Below are positions 16,047-22,508 of a stretch of 33,098 bases of DNA, piece after piece. How positions within the stretch are numbered: the first letter of the stretch is position 1; each line of letters starts with the position of its first letter. Under the pieces are notes generated by a model. It worked only from the letters and a program-made list of their open reading frames with translations, did not search any database and had not been told where the DNA came from. The DNA comes from a virus, in IMG/VR virus record IMGVR_UViG_3300027899_000041, positions 1 through 33,098 of that record. One strand, written 5' to 3'. Made by a program: the position numbers and the translations under genes.

Positions 16047-16463
16047 TTAAAACGGCAAATCATCCCCCTCACTGGCAACTGGCTCCGCTTTTGCGGCGGC
16101 TGGTGCTGGTTGGTTCCAATTTCCGTTTTCCTGGCCCTCATTGGGTTTGTTGCTTTCCAAAATTTCAATGTTTTCCGCAATTACCGCAATGCTTTCCCTG
16201 GCAACTCCGTTGGCATCACTCCATTTTTGAATTTCCAACTTTCCCTCAACCATTACTTTCATGCCTTTTTTCAAATAATTGGCGGCAAATTCCGCACCCT
16301 TTCCAAAACTGGTACATTTCACCCAGGTTGTTTTTTCAACCTTTTCACCGTTTTTGGTGAATTTTTCAGTAATGGCCACGGAATAACTTGCGGCGGTTGT
16401 GTTTTGCAATTGGCGGCTTTCCGCATCCTGGCCCAAACGGCCCGTGAAAATAAATTTGTTCAT
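16047..16463 (-). CDS. ssb: Single-stranded DNA-binding protein
   Basis: The 138-residue protein has a bacterial-type OB fold. It begins MNKFIFTGRLGQDAE, contains TTWVKCTSFGKGAEF and KKGMKVMVEGKLEIQKW, and ends with an acidic SEGDDLPF tip. That C-terminus is the standard docking peptide for replication and repair partners. It coats single-stranded DNA during replication and RecT-mediated annealing. The length is short, as is usual for phage SSB. Its leader has AAAAACCAAAG at 16478-16468, shared with other early genes. Confidence 0.95.
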   Translation of the reverse strand: MNKFIFTGRLGQDAESRQLQNTTAASYSVAITEKFTKNGEKVEKTTWVKCTSFGKGAEFAANYLKKGMKVMVEGKLEIQKWSDANGVARESIAVIAENIEILESNKPNEGQENGNWNQPAPAAAKAEPVASEGDDLPF

Positions 16464-16479
16464 TTTACTTTGGTTTTTA

Positions 16480-16731
16480 TTATTTCAGCAACTCCAATTT
16501 TGGCGTTGTTGGTTGAATTATTTGGGGCGTTTCCGTAACCAGGCGGTTGAATTTCAACCAGGTTTGGAATGTGTGCCCATTGGGGTGCACCGCCCTTTCA
16601 ATTGGTTCCCCGTTTTCGGCAACTTTTGGTTCCCCGTTTTCATCCAATGCGGGTTCCAACTTACATTCCCGCACGTATTCCCTTTGCAAAAGGAAAACAA
16701 TGCTGCTCATGGCATTTAATTGTTCACTCAT
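16480..16731 (-). CDS. Small hypothetical protein upstream of SSB
   Basis: The 83-residue protein is acidic in the middle, with a short internal repeat (ENGEPK and ENGEPI). It lies 16 bases upstream of SSB and 14 bases after the preceding gene, so it is part of the replication operon. No fold or motif is recognised. A second ATG at codon 8 is possible. Confidence 0.65.
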   Translation of the reverse strand: MSEQLNAMSSIVFLLQREYVRECKLEPALDENGEPKVAENGEPIERAVHPNGHTFQTWLKFNRLVTETPQIIQPTTPKLELLK

Positions 16732-16745
16732 AACTGTTTTTTTTA

Positions 16746-17639
16746 TTATTCATATTGGTTTTGCATTATTGCCTCAACTTGCGCCCTGAAATTGAATTGC
16801 TCATTTTTCATGCGTTCAAAAAACTCATTTATTGCCAACTTTTTGGCGTTGCGTTTTGCGCGTTCCTCAAATTCAGGGTTTGGGGTTTCGCTTTGTTCCA
16901 ATAATTGGCGCATGCTTTTCAATTTTTTGTAACGCTCCAAACTGGTTTGGCTTTCGCTTTTTATTTCCTCCCTGGTGTAATTCCTGGCACGCTCCAAAAT
17001 TTTCAATTTTTCCTCATTTGGAATGCTTAAAACGCCCAATTGTTTTTCCAGCACATCAAACATGTGCTCAACAAACAAAATTTGAACCTGGGGGCCTCCC
17101 TGGGCGTATTTTTCAAACGGTTCAACAATACAGTCAAACACGTAATCCCAAAACGCTTGTTTCAATTCCGCGGCGGTTTTTTCCTTTGGCGGCTCCAGGG
17201 CCTTTTGGTTGCGCTGGAACTCCAGCAATGCAAACCCGCGTTTTTCATTGTATGCTTTCATCACCGCGCTCAAATACAACGCATTGAAATTTTGGTAATG
17301 GGTCACATCAATGCTCAACTCACCAGCAATGGCCATGCGGAATGCCAATTTTAACTCCTCGGGGGTGTATTGTTTTAAGTCCGTTTGTATGAACTCCAGC
17401 AAAACCGCCTTTTGCAATTCGCTGGGTAAATTTTCGGCCTTTAATCCAATGAGGGCAAAAATATAACGCAAACTTTGTTTAATGGGTTCCATTTCGCCAT
17501 TCAGGTTGCCAATTGAGGTATCACACAATGCGGCCTCCGCAATTTCGCGGCCCTTAAAACTTTGAAATTTCATTATCCCAATTTGGTTTGGCACCCTTTC
17601 CCTGGTTGCCAATTCCGTTTTGTTGTTGTTGTTTTCCAT
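16746..17639 (-). CDS. Replication-module protein, unknown function
   Basis: The 297-residue, mainly helical protein lies directly after the replisome-organiser-like gene, where phages often encode a helicase loader. I see no Walker A motif, so it is not a DnaC-type ATPase. A central stretch (FNALYLSAVMKAYNEKRGFAL) and a charged coiled-coil C-terminus (SLERYKKLKSMRQLLEQ) are visible. The first 86 bases overlap the previous gene in another frame. The ATG at 17573 (MKFQSFKGRE) would cut the overlap to 20 bases and is a serious alternative. A role in helicase or primase recruitment is an inference from position only. Confidence 0.65.
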   Translation of the reverse strand: MENNNNKTELATRERVPNQIGIMKFQSFKGREIAEAALCDTSIGNLNGEMEPIKQSLRYIFALIGLKAENLPSELQKAVLLEFIQTDLKQYTPEELKLAFRMAIAGELSIDVTHYQNFNALYLSAVMKAYNEKRGFALLEFQRNQKALEPPKEKTAAELKQAFWDYVFDCIVEPFEKYAQGGPQVQILFVEHMFDVLEKQLGVLSIPNEEKLKILERARNYTREEIKSESQTSLERYKKLKSMRQLLEQSETPNPEFEERAKRNAKKLAINEFFERMKNEQFNFRAQVEAIMQNQYE

Positions 17640-18381
17640 GTCTTAAATTTAACCAATTTTTTGTTGTTTGATACACTGAAACGTATTTTTTTAATAAGGG
17701 TTTGAAATTATCCATTGCCTCCAAAACCTCCAAAACCTGGGCCTGGCCAAATTCCTCAACCAGTTTTTGCGCCTCCTCATTTGTGAGCGGTTTTGTTAAC
17801 TTTGAAACCTGAACCAAATTTTTTTGAATATGAACCAACACGGGGTGCAATACGGTAACACCAACACATTTTTCCTCAACCTCACCAATGGGCAAAATAA
17901 CACTGTTATTTTCTTTATTTGAATGTGAAAATGAATGTGAATGTGAAAGGGTTGGGTTTTGGTTCCCGCTTTGGTTGGTGTTTTGGTTAACCAAATTGGC
18001 ATGGGCTTTTTTCAGGTTTGGGTTGCCTCCCAACCTCCCAACCTCCCGCCGCACTTGGCGCAACGCCTCCTCATTAACCATGCGTTTGGAATAAAAACGC
18101 CCGTTTTCATCGCATTTTAACACTCCAAATTTTTGCAATTCATCCCAAACTTTTTTGAACTTTTTGGGCGCAATTTTAGCCAACTTTTGAACTCCTTTTG
18201 CATCCAAAACCTCATCCCCAATTTTCAAAACACCTGGTTCATTACTCATGAACATGATACACAACAAATCAATCCAAACGCCTTTTGTTTCGTATGAACA
18301 CATCCGCAAACCTGGGTCATTTAACCAGTCACCTGGAAAAAATAAAAATGCGGGTGCCCGCTCACTGGCGTTTTTTTTCAT
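17554..18381 (-). CDS. Replisome organiser / DnaD-like replication initiation protein
   Basis: The 275-residue protein begins with PAFLFFPGDWLNDPGLRMC and continues YETKGVWIDLLCIMF. This is the N-terminal winged-helix pattern of phage replication initiators related to DnaD and replisome organisers. A Ser/His/Asn-rich linker (about residues 140-165) separates it from a helical C-terminal domain (LTNEEAQKLVEEFGQAQV). It probably binds the origin and recruits the host helicase, because the phage has no polymerase or helicase gene of its own. I chose the ATG at 18381 because it overlaps the upstream stop as ATGA and directly follows a CAACAACAACAA tract. A longer start at 18414 is less likely. 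Confidence 0.75.
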   Translation of the reverse strand: MKKNASERAPAFLFFPGDWLNDPGLRMCSYETKGVWIDLLCIMFMSNEPGVLKIGDEVLDAKGVQKLAKIAPKKFKKVWDELQKFGVLKCDENGRFYSKRMVNEEALRQVRREVGRLGGNPNLKKAHANLVNQNTNQSGNQNPTLSHSHSFSHSNKENNSVILPIGEVEEKCVGVTVLHPVLVHIQKNLVQVSKLTKPLTNEEAQKLVEEFGQAQVLEVLEAMDNFKPLLKKYVSVYQTTKNWLNLRHGKQQQQNGIGNQGKGAKPNWDNEISKF

Positions 18382-18776
18382 TGTTGTTGTTGTTTCAGGT
18401 TTAACGCTTTGCACAAATTTAGGTAACGCCCATCCTTTTCTTTGCGTTTCCCAGCAATAACGTTGTGCACAAATGTTTGTGAAAACCCTGGGTGCGCCTC
18501 ACAAAAACTTTTCATGGTTTTCCAACGCGTTACCAACGCAATGCGCACCTTTTCACGCTCCTTTGTGTTAATACATTCCAGGCATTGCACGGGCTGCAAT
18601 TTGCCCAACTCCAATTCAATTTGCTCCAAAATCCAACTGGTTTTGGTTTCACACAAACGGTTGTTCAATGCATTGGTCACGGTGTAATAATTCAACCCGC
18701 TCAATGTGCAAAAACGTTTCACCGTTCCGCATTTGGTTTTCACCTTTTCAAAAATACTTTTTACACTTTTTGCCAT
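18378..18776 (-). CDS. Tandem helix-turn-helix DNA-binding protein
   Basis: The 132-residue protein looks like two copies of one ~50-residue unit: residues about 9-58 and 78-128. Matching positions include CGTVKRFC against WKTMKSFC, VTNALNNRL against VHNVIAGKR, and LEQIELELGKL against LNLCKALNLKQ. Each unit resembles a small Cro/C1-type helix-turn-helix. Two fused HTH units could bind a direct-repeat operator as a monomer. The gene lies between RecT and the replication initiator and is coupled to the latter by ATGA. It may regulate the early operon or bind the origin; which one cannot be told from sequence. It ends in four glutamines encoded by CAA repeats. Confidence 0.65.
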   Translation of the reverse strand: MAKSVKSIFEKVKTKCGTVKRFCTLSGLNYYTVTNALNNRLCETKTSWILEQIELELGKLQPVQCLECINTKEREKVRIALVTRWKTMKSFCEAHPGFSQTFVHNVIAGKRKEKDGRYLNLCKALNLKQQQQ

Positions 18777-18799
18777 TTTGTTAAATGTTAAAACTCCCA

Positions 18800-18816
18800 G
18801 GCGGCAATGAACCGCC
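18800..18816. other. Short hairpin between RecT and the tandem-HTH gene
   Basis: GGCGG and CCGCC pair around a 7-base loop in the 58-base gap after the HTH gene start and before the RecT stop. On the transcribed strand it is followed by GGGAGTTTTAAC, a weak T tract. It could be a leaky terminator after recT or a leader structure. Confidence 0.35.
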
Positions 18817-18834
18817 CAGGAATTTGGTTTTTAA

Positions 18835-19833
18835 TTATTCCACATCATCAAATTTGCCCAACGCCTGGCATTTGTTCATCCCAGCATCCAAAACCTCGGG
18901 GCGGGTTTCATTTGCCAATAATTCAACAACGCACTCCGCGGTTTCACATGCCTCAATTTTGGCCAACATTTCCTCCAAACTCATTTCCTCATTTGGGTCA
19001 CGTTCAGGGGTTAAAATAATTGGCTTTGGCGTTTCGCTCAATTCCGCTTTGCGTTTGTTTACCAACTTTTTGAAATCGGGGTTGCCGTGCAAATACTCGA
19101 ATTTTGTCCAAACCGCTTTCAACTCATCAATTGTTTGAACCGCTTTAACCTCATCCAGGGCCTCAACAACATTTGTTATTTCCTCCTTTAATGTTGTTGG
19201 CTGGGGTTTAACCTCAATAATGGTTTCCGCTTTTGGTTTGGCTGCACGCTTTACTGTTTTTGGTTCCTCAACAATAACCGCCGCCTCCGCTGGTTGCTCC
19301 ATTGCATTCAACTCCTCCGCGGTGTATGGCATGCCTCCCAACTCATCACTGAAACACAACCTGAACCCCTGGGCCATTGCAACCTTTTTAATCATTGTAA
19401 CGGGTTTTTCCCTCCAAAATTTATTCAATTGCCCATCCCTGGTTGTTCCAAAATACTCCGCAAATAAAACCTCATGAATAAATGGGTGTTGAAAATCGCG
19501 GCGGTGAATTGTTATTTGTGCACGCAATGTTGAATTGCCTGGTTGTTGTTTGTCAACCGTGCCATCCGTGGTAACATGCCAACCGCTCAATTTTCCAGTG
19601 CGCTCCGCACGCTTAATGTAGGTTTCATAACCCACAATTACACTGAACTGGTTGCCGTACTTATTCGCGTAAATTTCACGCTTAAACGGGTTCAACCCAA
19701 AACCCTGGGCAATTTCAACAAATTGCTGAAATTCCCCATTGGAAAGGTTGTTTGCCATACCCATTGCATTAAGGTAGGTTTTTAATTTTTCCACATCAAT
19801 TGTGTGAACCTGGTTTTTTTGTATTTCGTTCAT
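18835..19833 (-). CDS. recT: RecT/Bet-family single-strand annealing recombinase
   Basis: The 332-residue protein carries the signature of phage Bet/RecT annealases: FGLNPFKREIYANKYGN, VIVGYETYIKRAERTG, FWREKPVTMIKKVAMAQGF and LCFSDELGGMPYTAEE, all within residues 45-175. The C-terminal half is a low-complexity, charged linker and small domain rich in Glu, Lys and Pro. It anneals complementary single strands for recombination-dependent replication or repair, alongside SSB. No partner exonuclease was recognised. I chose the ATG at 19833 because it follows a TATATTTG box and an AAAAACC leader; the longer frame to 19875 would contain the promoter box. Confidence 0.92.
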   Translation of the reverse strand: MNEIQKNQVHTIDVEKLKTYLNAMGMANNLSNGEFQQFVEIAQGFGLNPFKREIYANKYGNQFSVIVGYETYIKRAERTGKLSGWHVTTDGTVDKQQPGNSTLRAQITIHRRDFQHPFIHEVLFAEYFGTTRDGQLNKFWREKPVTMIKKVAMAQGFRLCFSDELGGMPYTAEELNAMEQPAEAAVIVEEPKTVKRAAKPKAETIIEVKPQPTTLKEEITNVVEALDEVKAVQTIDELKAVWTKFEYLHGNPDFKKLVNKRKAELSETPKPIILTPERDPNEEMSLEEMLAKIEACETAECVVELLANETRPEVLDAGMNKCQALGKFDDVE

Positions 19834-19850
19834 AACATTAAAGGTTTTTG

Positions 19851-19879
19851 CAAATATAGGTTGTTTTTCTTTCAAACAA
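19851..19879 (-). promoter_or_regulatory. Candidate Bacteroidota promoter upstream of recT
   Basis: TATATTTG at 19858-19851 matches the TAnnTTTG -7 consensus. A TTG at 19879-19877 lies 18 bases upstream of it, within the usual spacing for the -33 element. The recT ATG follows 17 bases later behind an AAAAACC leader. The box overlaps the end of the intergenic space after the upstream gene, so it may be an internal promoter of the early operon. Confidence 0.5.
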
Positions 19880-19892
19880 AATTTGTTGAAAG

Positions 19893-20369
19893 TTATTTGG
19901 GCAACGTTATTTCAACACTGGTTTTTGAGGTTTTAATTGGCGGCACCAATTGGTTCAATTCGCCCGTTTCCTCATCCAAAATGGTTGTTGCTTTGCTCAA
20001 TGTTTTCAACTGGTTTTCCAGGGTTTTGCGTTGCTCCGCAACCTCATCCTCCATTTGCTTAACCTCAACCCATTTTGGCGTGTTGCTGAAATCGTAACGC
20101 ACCCCCGTTTCCTTATGCTTAAACGTAACGCCCAGGCGCACAATTCCCGTTTTGGCCTCATTGTGCAAATACATTTCATCCGTTGCATTTTCGCGCAATT
20201 TGCTTTTCACGGCATCAATAACCTGGCTCATGAACTCAACCCTGGCCAATGCGGTTAACGTGTCAACATGCCCCTCCTCATTTATTGCAATGAGCGCATT
20301 GGCGTAATGTTGAACGCGTGCCTTTGTTAAACTTGTTTCCTGGTTAATAACCTCCAAAAAATTTTCCAT
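19893..20369 (-). CDS. Recombination-module protein with coiled coil, unknown function
   Basis: The 158-residue protein lies immediately upstream of recT. A helical N-terminal half (ARVQHYANALIAI) is followed by a beta-rich segment (GIVRLGVTFKHKETGVRYDF) and a charged coiled coil (QMEDEVAEQRKTLENQL). Proteins of this shape often accompany phage annealases, as accessory or nuclease-inhibitor proteins, but I see no specific signature of Gam, Gp157 or an exonuclease. It is not an obvious nuclease. Confidence 0.65.
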   Translation of the reverse strand: MENFLEVINQETSLTKARVQHYANALIAINEEGHVDTLTALARVEFMSQVIDAVKSKLRENATDEMYLHNEAKTGIVRLGVTFKHKETGVRYDFSNTPKWVEVKQMEDEVAEQRKTLENQLKTLSKATTILDEETGELNQLVPPIKTSKTSVEITLPK

Positions 20370-20408
20370 GTTTGTAAATTTTGAAATTGAACCCGCAATT
20401 TTTAACGC

Positions 20409-20436
20409 TCCAGGTGCGCGGGCATTAACACCTGGA
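20409..20436. other. Inverted repeat in the 78-base gap before the recombination genes
   Basis: TCCAGGTG at 20409-20416 pairs perfectly with CACCTGGA at 20429-20436 around a 12-base loop. On the transcribed strand no U tract follows, so an intrinsic terminator is unlikely. Part of it (AACACCTGGAACGGTT) recurs as a direct repeat inside the upstream gene at 20523-20538. It may be an operator or leader hairpin. Confidence 0.45.
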
Positions 20437-20447
20437 ACGGTTTGTTT

Positions 20448-20807
20448 TTATTCGCCTTTAACGGCTTGCATCAATTTGGAATGCATACAACTGGCCGCCG
20501 TGGTTCCCAAATCCCCCACGGGAACACCTGGAACGGTTCCAACGGCATGTAATAAGGCCAACACAATACCCGTTTCCATTTCGGGCAAATGGTTAACCTT
20601 GAACGGTTGTTTAACCTGGGGAAAATGCGCAATGTGTTTTTTGAATTGAACGCTTAAAAATTTAATTTCCCAGTCCTGGAAAATACCAATGAAATGCGCA
20701 AATGTTGTTGTAAATTCGCCAACGTTGTTGTTGTTTACCAATTCAGGTTGGTAAACCATGGGTGAGGCGGCTGGGGAAACCTGGCCGCTTTGCTTTTTTA
20801 TGCTCAT
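20448..20807 (-). CDS. Early hypothetical protein
   Basis: The 119-residue protein starts in an ATGA overlap with the gene upstream. It has an Asn/Gln/Ser-rich head and a glycine/valine-rich C-terminal part (GTVPGVPVGDLGTTAASC). No enzymatic motif or membrane segment is seen. The coupling to the 86-residue gene before it suggests that the two products act together. Function unknown. Confidence 0.6.
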   Translation of the reverse strand: MSIKKQSGQVSPAASPMVYQPELVNNNNVGEFTTTFAHFIGIFQDWEIKFLSVQFKKHIAHFPQVKQPFKVNHLPEMETGIVLALLHAVGTVPGVPVGDLGTTAASCMHSKLMQAVKGE

Positions 20808-21064
20808 GCTCCAATAATTTGTTGGTGAATAATATGCGCATCCTTTAACTGGCTTTCCAAATTCAGGGAATGCGCAACCCCATGAACGGAAACCTTTACA
20901 TCCTTATCAAAACCGCCCTCAATTGTACACAAACCCGCGCTCACTGGAACACCAATTTGCGGGTTGGCCATTTGGGAATGTTTCAAAAATTGGCTGAACA
21001 CCAGGGCATGAAATGAAACATGCCCCACGGTGTTAACTTGAAAAATAATGTATTTGGCAACCAT
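20804..21064 (-). CDS. Early hypothetical protein
   Basis: The 86-residue protein begins MVAKYIIFQVNTVGHVSFHAL and looks like a small alpha/beta domain with several histidines (about 7). It starts three bases after the previous stop and is coupled to the next gene by ATGA. No family recognised. Confidence 0.6.
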   Translation of the reverse strand: MVAKYIIFQVNTVGHVSFHALVFSQFLKHSQMANPQIGVPVSAGLCTIEGGFDKDVKVSVHGVAHSLNLESQLKDAHIIHQQIIGA

Positions 21065-21067
21065 AAC

Positions 21068-21529
21068 TCAAAAATGCATTGTGTTAAACTCAAAATGCGC
21101 CTCCAGGGCCTCCATGGCCGTATCCAAATCCATGAAAGGAATGGAACGCCACAAACGGAAATTTTCGCCCGTATCCTCCAGCAACAACAACTCATTGTTT
21201 GTTGTGGCCCAAATTTCGGTTTTGGCCTCCATGTTGTTACCAATGCAACGCATGCGGTTATCAAATAACCAGGCGCGCAATTGCTCCAATGCGGCCTCCT
21301 TTTCGGTTGGCGTTGGCTCACCGCGCTCCATTATTGGTGCGCTGAAATATGCCGCCTCATCCAATACCAAAATGGCAACCAAATTGCCGTTGTTGAATAC
21401 ATGGGCACCGTGCGTTTCACCGCCTGGGCATTGTACTGAACCCACAACGGTTGTTGTGCCTGGTTCATTTTGCATTTCCTCCAAACGTTCAGCAAATGCG
21501 CTTTGTGTTCTAAAATAAATTGTGTTCAT
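21068..21529 (-). CDS. Early hypothetical protein
   Basis: The 153-residue acidic protein has a central stretch (NGNLVAILVLDEAAYFSAP) and an acidic C-terminus (LDTAMEALEAHFEF). It could be a compact alpha/beta fold, but no motif identifies it. The leader has AAAAACCCATAAAAA just before the ATG. Lack of basic patches argues against direct DNA binding; an inhibitor or modifier of a host protein is possible but unproven. Confidence 0.6.
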   Translation of the reverse strand: MNTIYFRTQSAFAERLEEMQNEPGTTTVVGSVQCPGGETHGAHVFNNGNLVAILVLDEAAYFSAPIMERGEPTPTEKEAALEQLRAWLFDNRMRCIGNNMEAKTEIWATTNNELLLLEDTGENFRLWRSIPFMDLDTAMEALEAHFEFNTMHF

Positions 21530-21567
21530 TTTTTATGGGTTTTTAATTTTTACAATGTTAATGCGTT

Positions 21568-21903
21568 TCAATTATTCAAACAAATTTTGTTCAATGTTTT
21601 TTCAACATTATTTTGTTCAATTATTTCATCCAACAACGCACACAACAATTCACGTGAATTGTGGCATGGCAAAACATAACGCTCAATCCATTCCTGGTTG
21701 GCTTTTTTTTCCTTTTCATTGGCTGGCTTAATTTGAAACATGCGTTGGCTCACCAACCCAGCAACCTCAACACCAATGGTTTTTTTTCCAATGTAAAAAA
21801 CAATTTCAATTTTTCCCCAGCGGTTGAAATCCATTTGGGCAATGTTTCCATAAAATTGGGTTCCCTGGGTTGTGTAACTGCTAATTTTTTTCAATGTGCT
21901 CAT
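21568..21903 (-). CDS. Early hypothetical protein
   Basis: The 111-residue protein has a beta-rich first half (KIEIVFYIGKKTIGVEVAG) and a helical second half (KEKKANQEWIERYVLP, then LLDEIIEQN). Its leader, AAAAACCAAAGCC then ATG, is identical to that of the next upstream gene, pointing to a shared translation signal. Function unknown. Confidence 0.6.
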   Translation of the reverse strand: MSTLKKISSYTTQGTQFYGNIAQMDFNRWGKIEIVFYIGKKTIGVEVAGLVSQRMFQIKPANEKEKKANQEWIERYVLPCHNSRELLCALLDEIIEQNNVEKTLNKICLNN

Positions 21904-21916
21904 GGCTTTGGTTTTT
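21904..21916 (-). promoter_or_regulatory. A-rich translation leader AAAAACCAAAGCC (copy 1)
   Basis: The coding strand reads AAAAACCAAAGCC directly before the ATG at 21903. The identical 13-mer precedes the ATG at 22100, and close relatives precede SSB and recT. It replaces a Shine-Dalgarno sequence, as expected for A-rich Bacteroidota leaders. Confidence 0.5.
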
Positions 21917-21917
21917 T

Positions 21918-22100
21918 TTAATACTTACTTTTTACAAACTCCTCAACTGTATTGAAATACCCAATTGGGTAACTTTCATTTATGTTTTCAATGCAATAAC
22001 CATTGGCGTGTGTAATGGTCAAAACAAAACTCACCTGGCCAAACGCAATGCGCTTGTTTTTCACTTTTACTTTGGCTCCGTTTTCTAATTTAATTGTCAT
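21918..22100 (-). CDS. Small early hypothetical protein
   Basis: The 60-residue protein looks like a small beta-rich domain (ENGAKVKVKNKRIAFGQVSF) with a charged C-terminus. Its start follows the 13-base AAAAACC leader and a strong GC-rich hairpin. No family recognised. Confidence 0.6.
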   Translation of the reverse strand: MTIKLENGAKVKVKNKRIAFGQVSFVLTITHANGYCIENINESYPIGYFNTVEEFVKSKY

Positions 22101-22113
22101 GGCTTTGGTTTTT
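22101..22113 (-). promoter_or_regulatory. A-rich translation leader AAAAACCAAAGCC (copy 2)
   Basis: Identical to the 13-mer before the gene starting at 21903. Here it lies between a perfect 8-bp hairpin and the ATG at 22100, so the hairpin may leave the leader single-stranded and accessible. Confidence 0.5.
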
Positions 22114-22115
22114 AT

Positions 22116-22135
22116 GGGCGGGGTTTCCCCCGCCC
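22116..22135. other. Strong GC-rich hairpin in an early-operon gap
   Basis: GGGCGGGG at 22116-22123 and CCCCGCCC at 22128-22135 form a perfect 8-bp stem with a 4-base loop. On the transcribed strand it is followed by A-rich sequence and the ATG at 22100, not by a U tract. It is more likely an mRNA stability or processing element than a standard terminator. Confidence 0.55.
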
Positions 22136-22145
22136 TGGTTGTTGT

Positions 22146-22331
22146 TTAATAACAAAAATTTTCTTTTTTCATTTGTACGCTCATGCGTTTCATTTGGGCA
22201 ATTTTTTCCATGCCTTTTTGAATGGCCATTTGCTCACTCAATCCGTGTTGCATGTGAAATTTTACGGTTGCTTTGAAAATTACTTTTTGGGCTCCAGTCA
22301 TGTTTTCCATTGTGTTTGTGTTTTTGTTCAT
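22146..22331 (-). CDS. First gene of the early operon, small hypothetical protein
   Basis: The 61-residue basic, methionine-rich protein has a probable helix (MAIQKGMEKIAQMKRMS). It is the first gene after the terminator at 22.4 kb. I prefer the ATG at 22331, because the longer frame to 22349 would run through a promoter-like box. First early genes of phages often target host functions, but nothing here shows that. Confidence 0.55.
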   Translation of the reverse strand: MNKNTNTMENMTGAQKVIFKATVKFHMQHGLSEQMAIQKGMEKIAQMKRMSVQMKKENFCY

Positions 22332-22335
22332 GGGG

Positions 22336-22365
22336 CAATAATACAACAAATTTTAATTCCAACAA
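22336..22365 (-). promoter_or_regulatory. Candidate early promoter, TTG-N19-TATTATTG
   Basis: TTG at 22365-22363, a 19-base spacer and TATTATTG at 22343-22336 match the Bacteroidota -33/-7 pattern with one mismatch in the -7 box (TAnnTTTG). It lies just downstream of the terminator and 4 bases before the first early ATG, so a transcript would be nearly leaderless. Confidence 0.45.
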
Positions 22366-22410
22366 ATTTTTTTGAAATTTTTTTTTATTTCTTTTGTTGG
22401 TTGTGTGCAC

Positions 22411-22437
22411 AAAAAAGGCCCCCCGTTGGCGGCCTCC
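22411..22437 (-). terminator. Intrinsic terminator after the structural/lysis operon
   Basis: On the transcribed strand an AGGCC/GGCCT stem, interrupted by one mismatch and extended by a CC/GG pair, is followed by six T (22416-22411). It lies about 60 bases after the stop of the membrane protein gene and before the first early gene, separating the late and early operons. Confidence 0.65.
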
Positions 22438-22477
22438 TTTGTTAGTCAAACAAAAACCTTTAAGATAATGAACGTTT

Positions 22478-22508
22478 CAAAGGTACAAAAACACCTTTAA
22501 CCGTTCAA
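22478..22508 (-). promoter_or_regulatory. Candidate promoter TTG-N20-TACCTTTG upstream of the terminator
   Basis: TACCTTTG at 22485-22478 is an exact TAnnTTTG match, and TTG at 22508-22506 lies 20 bases upstream. The element overlaps the end of the membrane protein gene. A transcript would reach the terminator at 22411-22437 within about 40 bases, suggesting attenuation. TTAAAGGT occurs twice here (22500-22493 and 22463-22456). Confidence 0.45.

Noticed and set aside
15852-16538. Long plus-strand ORF of 228 codons
   Set aside because: It lies opposite SSB and its neighbours, reads as a low-quality Phe/Pro-rich sequence, and is the antisense shadow of well-supported genes.
22234-22449. Minus-strand ORF of 71 codons in the 22.4 kb gap
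   Set aside because: It runs through the terminator hairpin and overlaps the first early gene in another frame; no leader or homology supports it.
22451-22500. Plus-strand sequence resembling the recT leader (CAAAAACCTTTAA followed by ATGAACG)
   Set aside because: The frame it would open is only 10 codons, and the similarity can be explained by the common AAAAACC/AAAGGT words; kept as a curiosity, not a gene.
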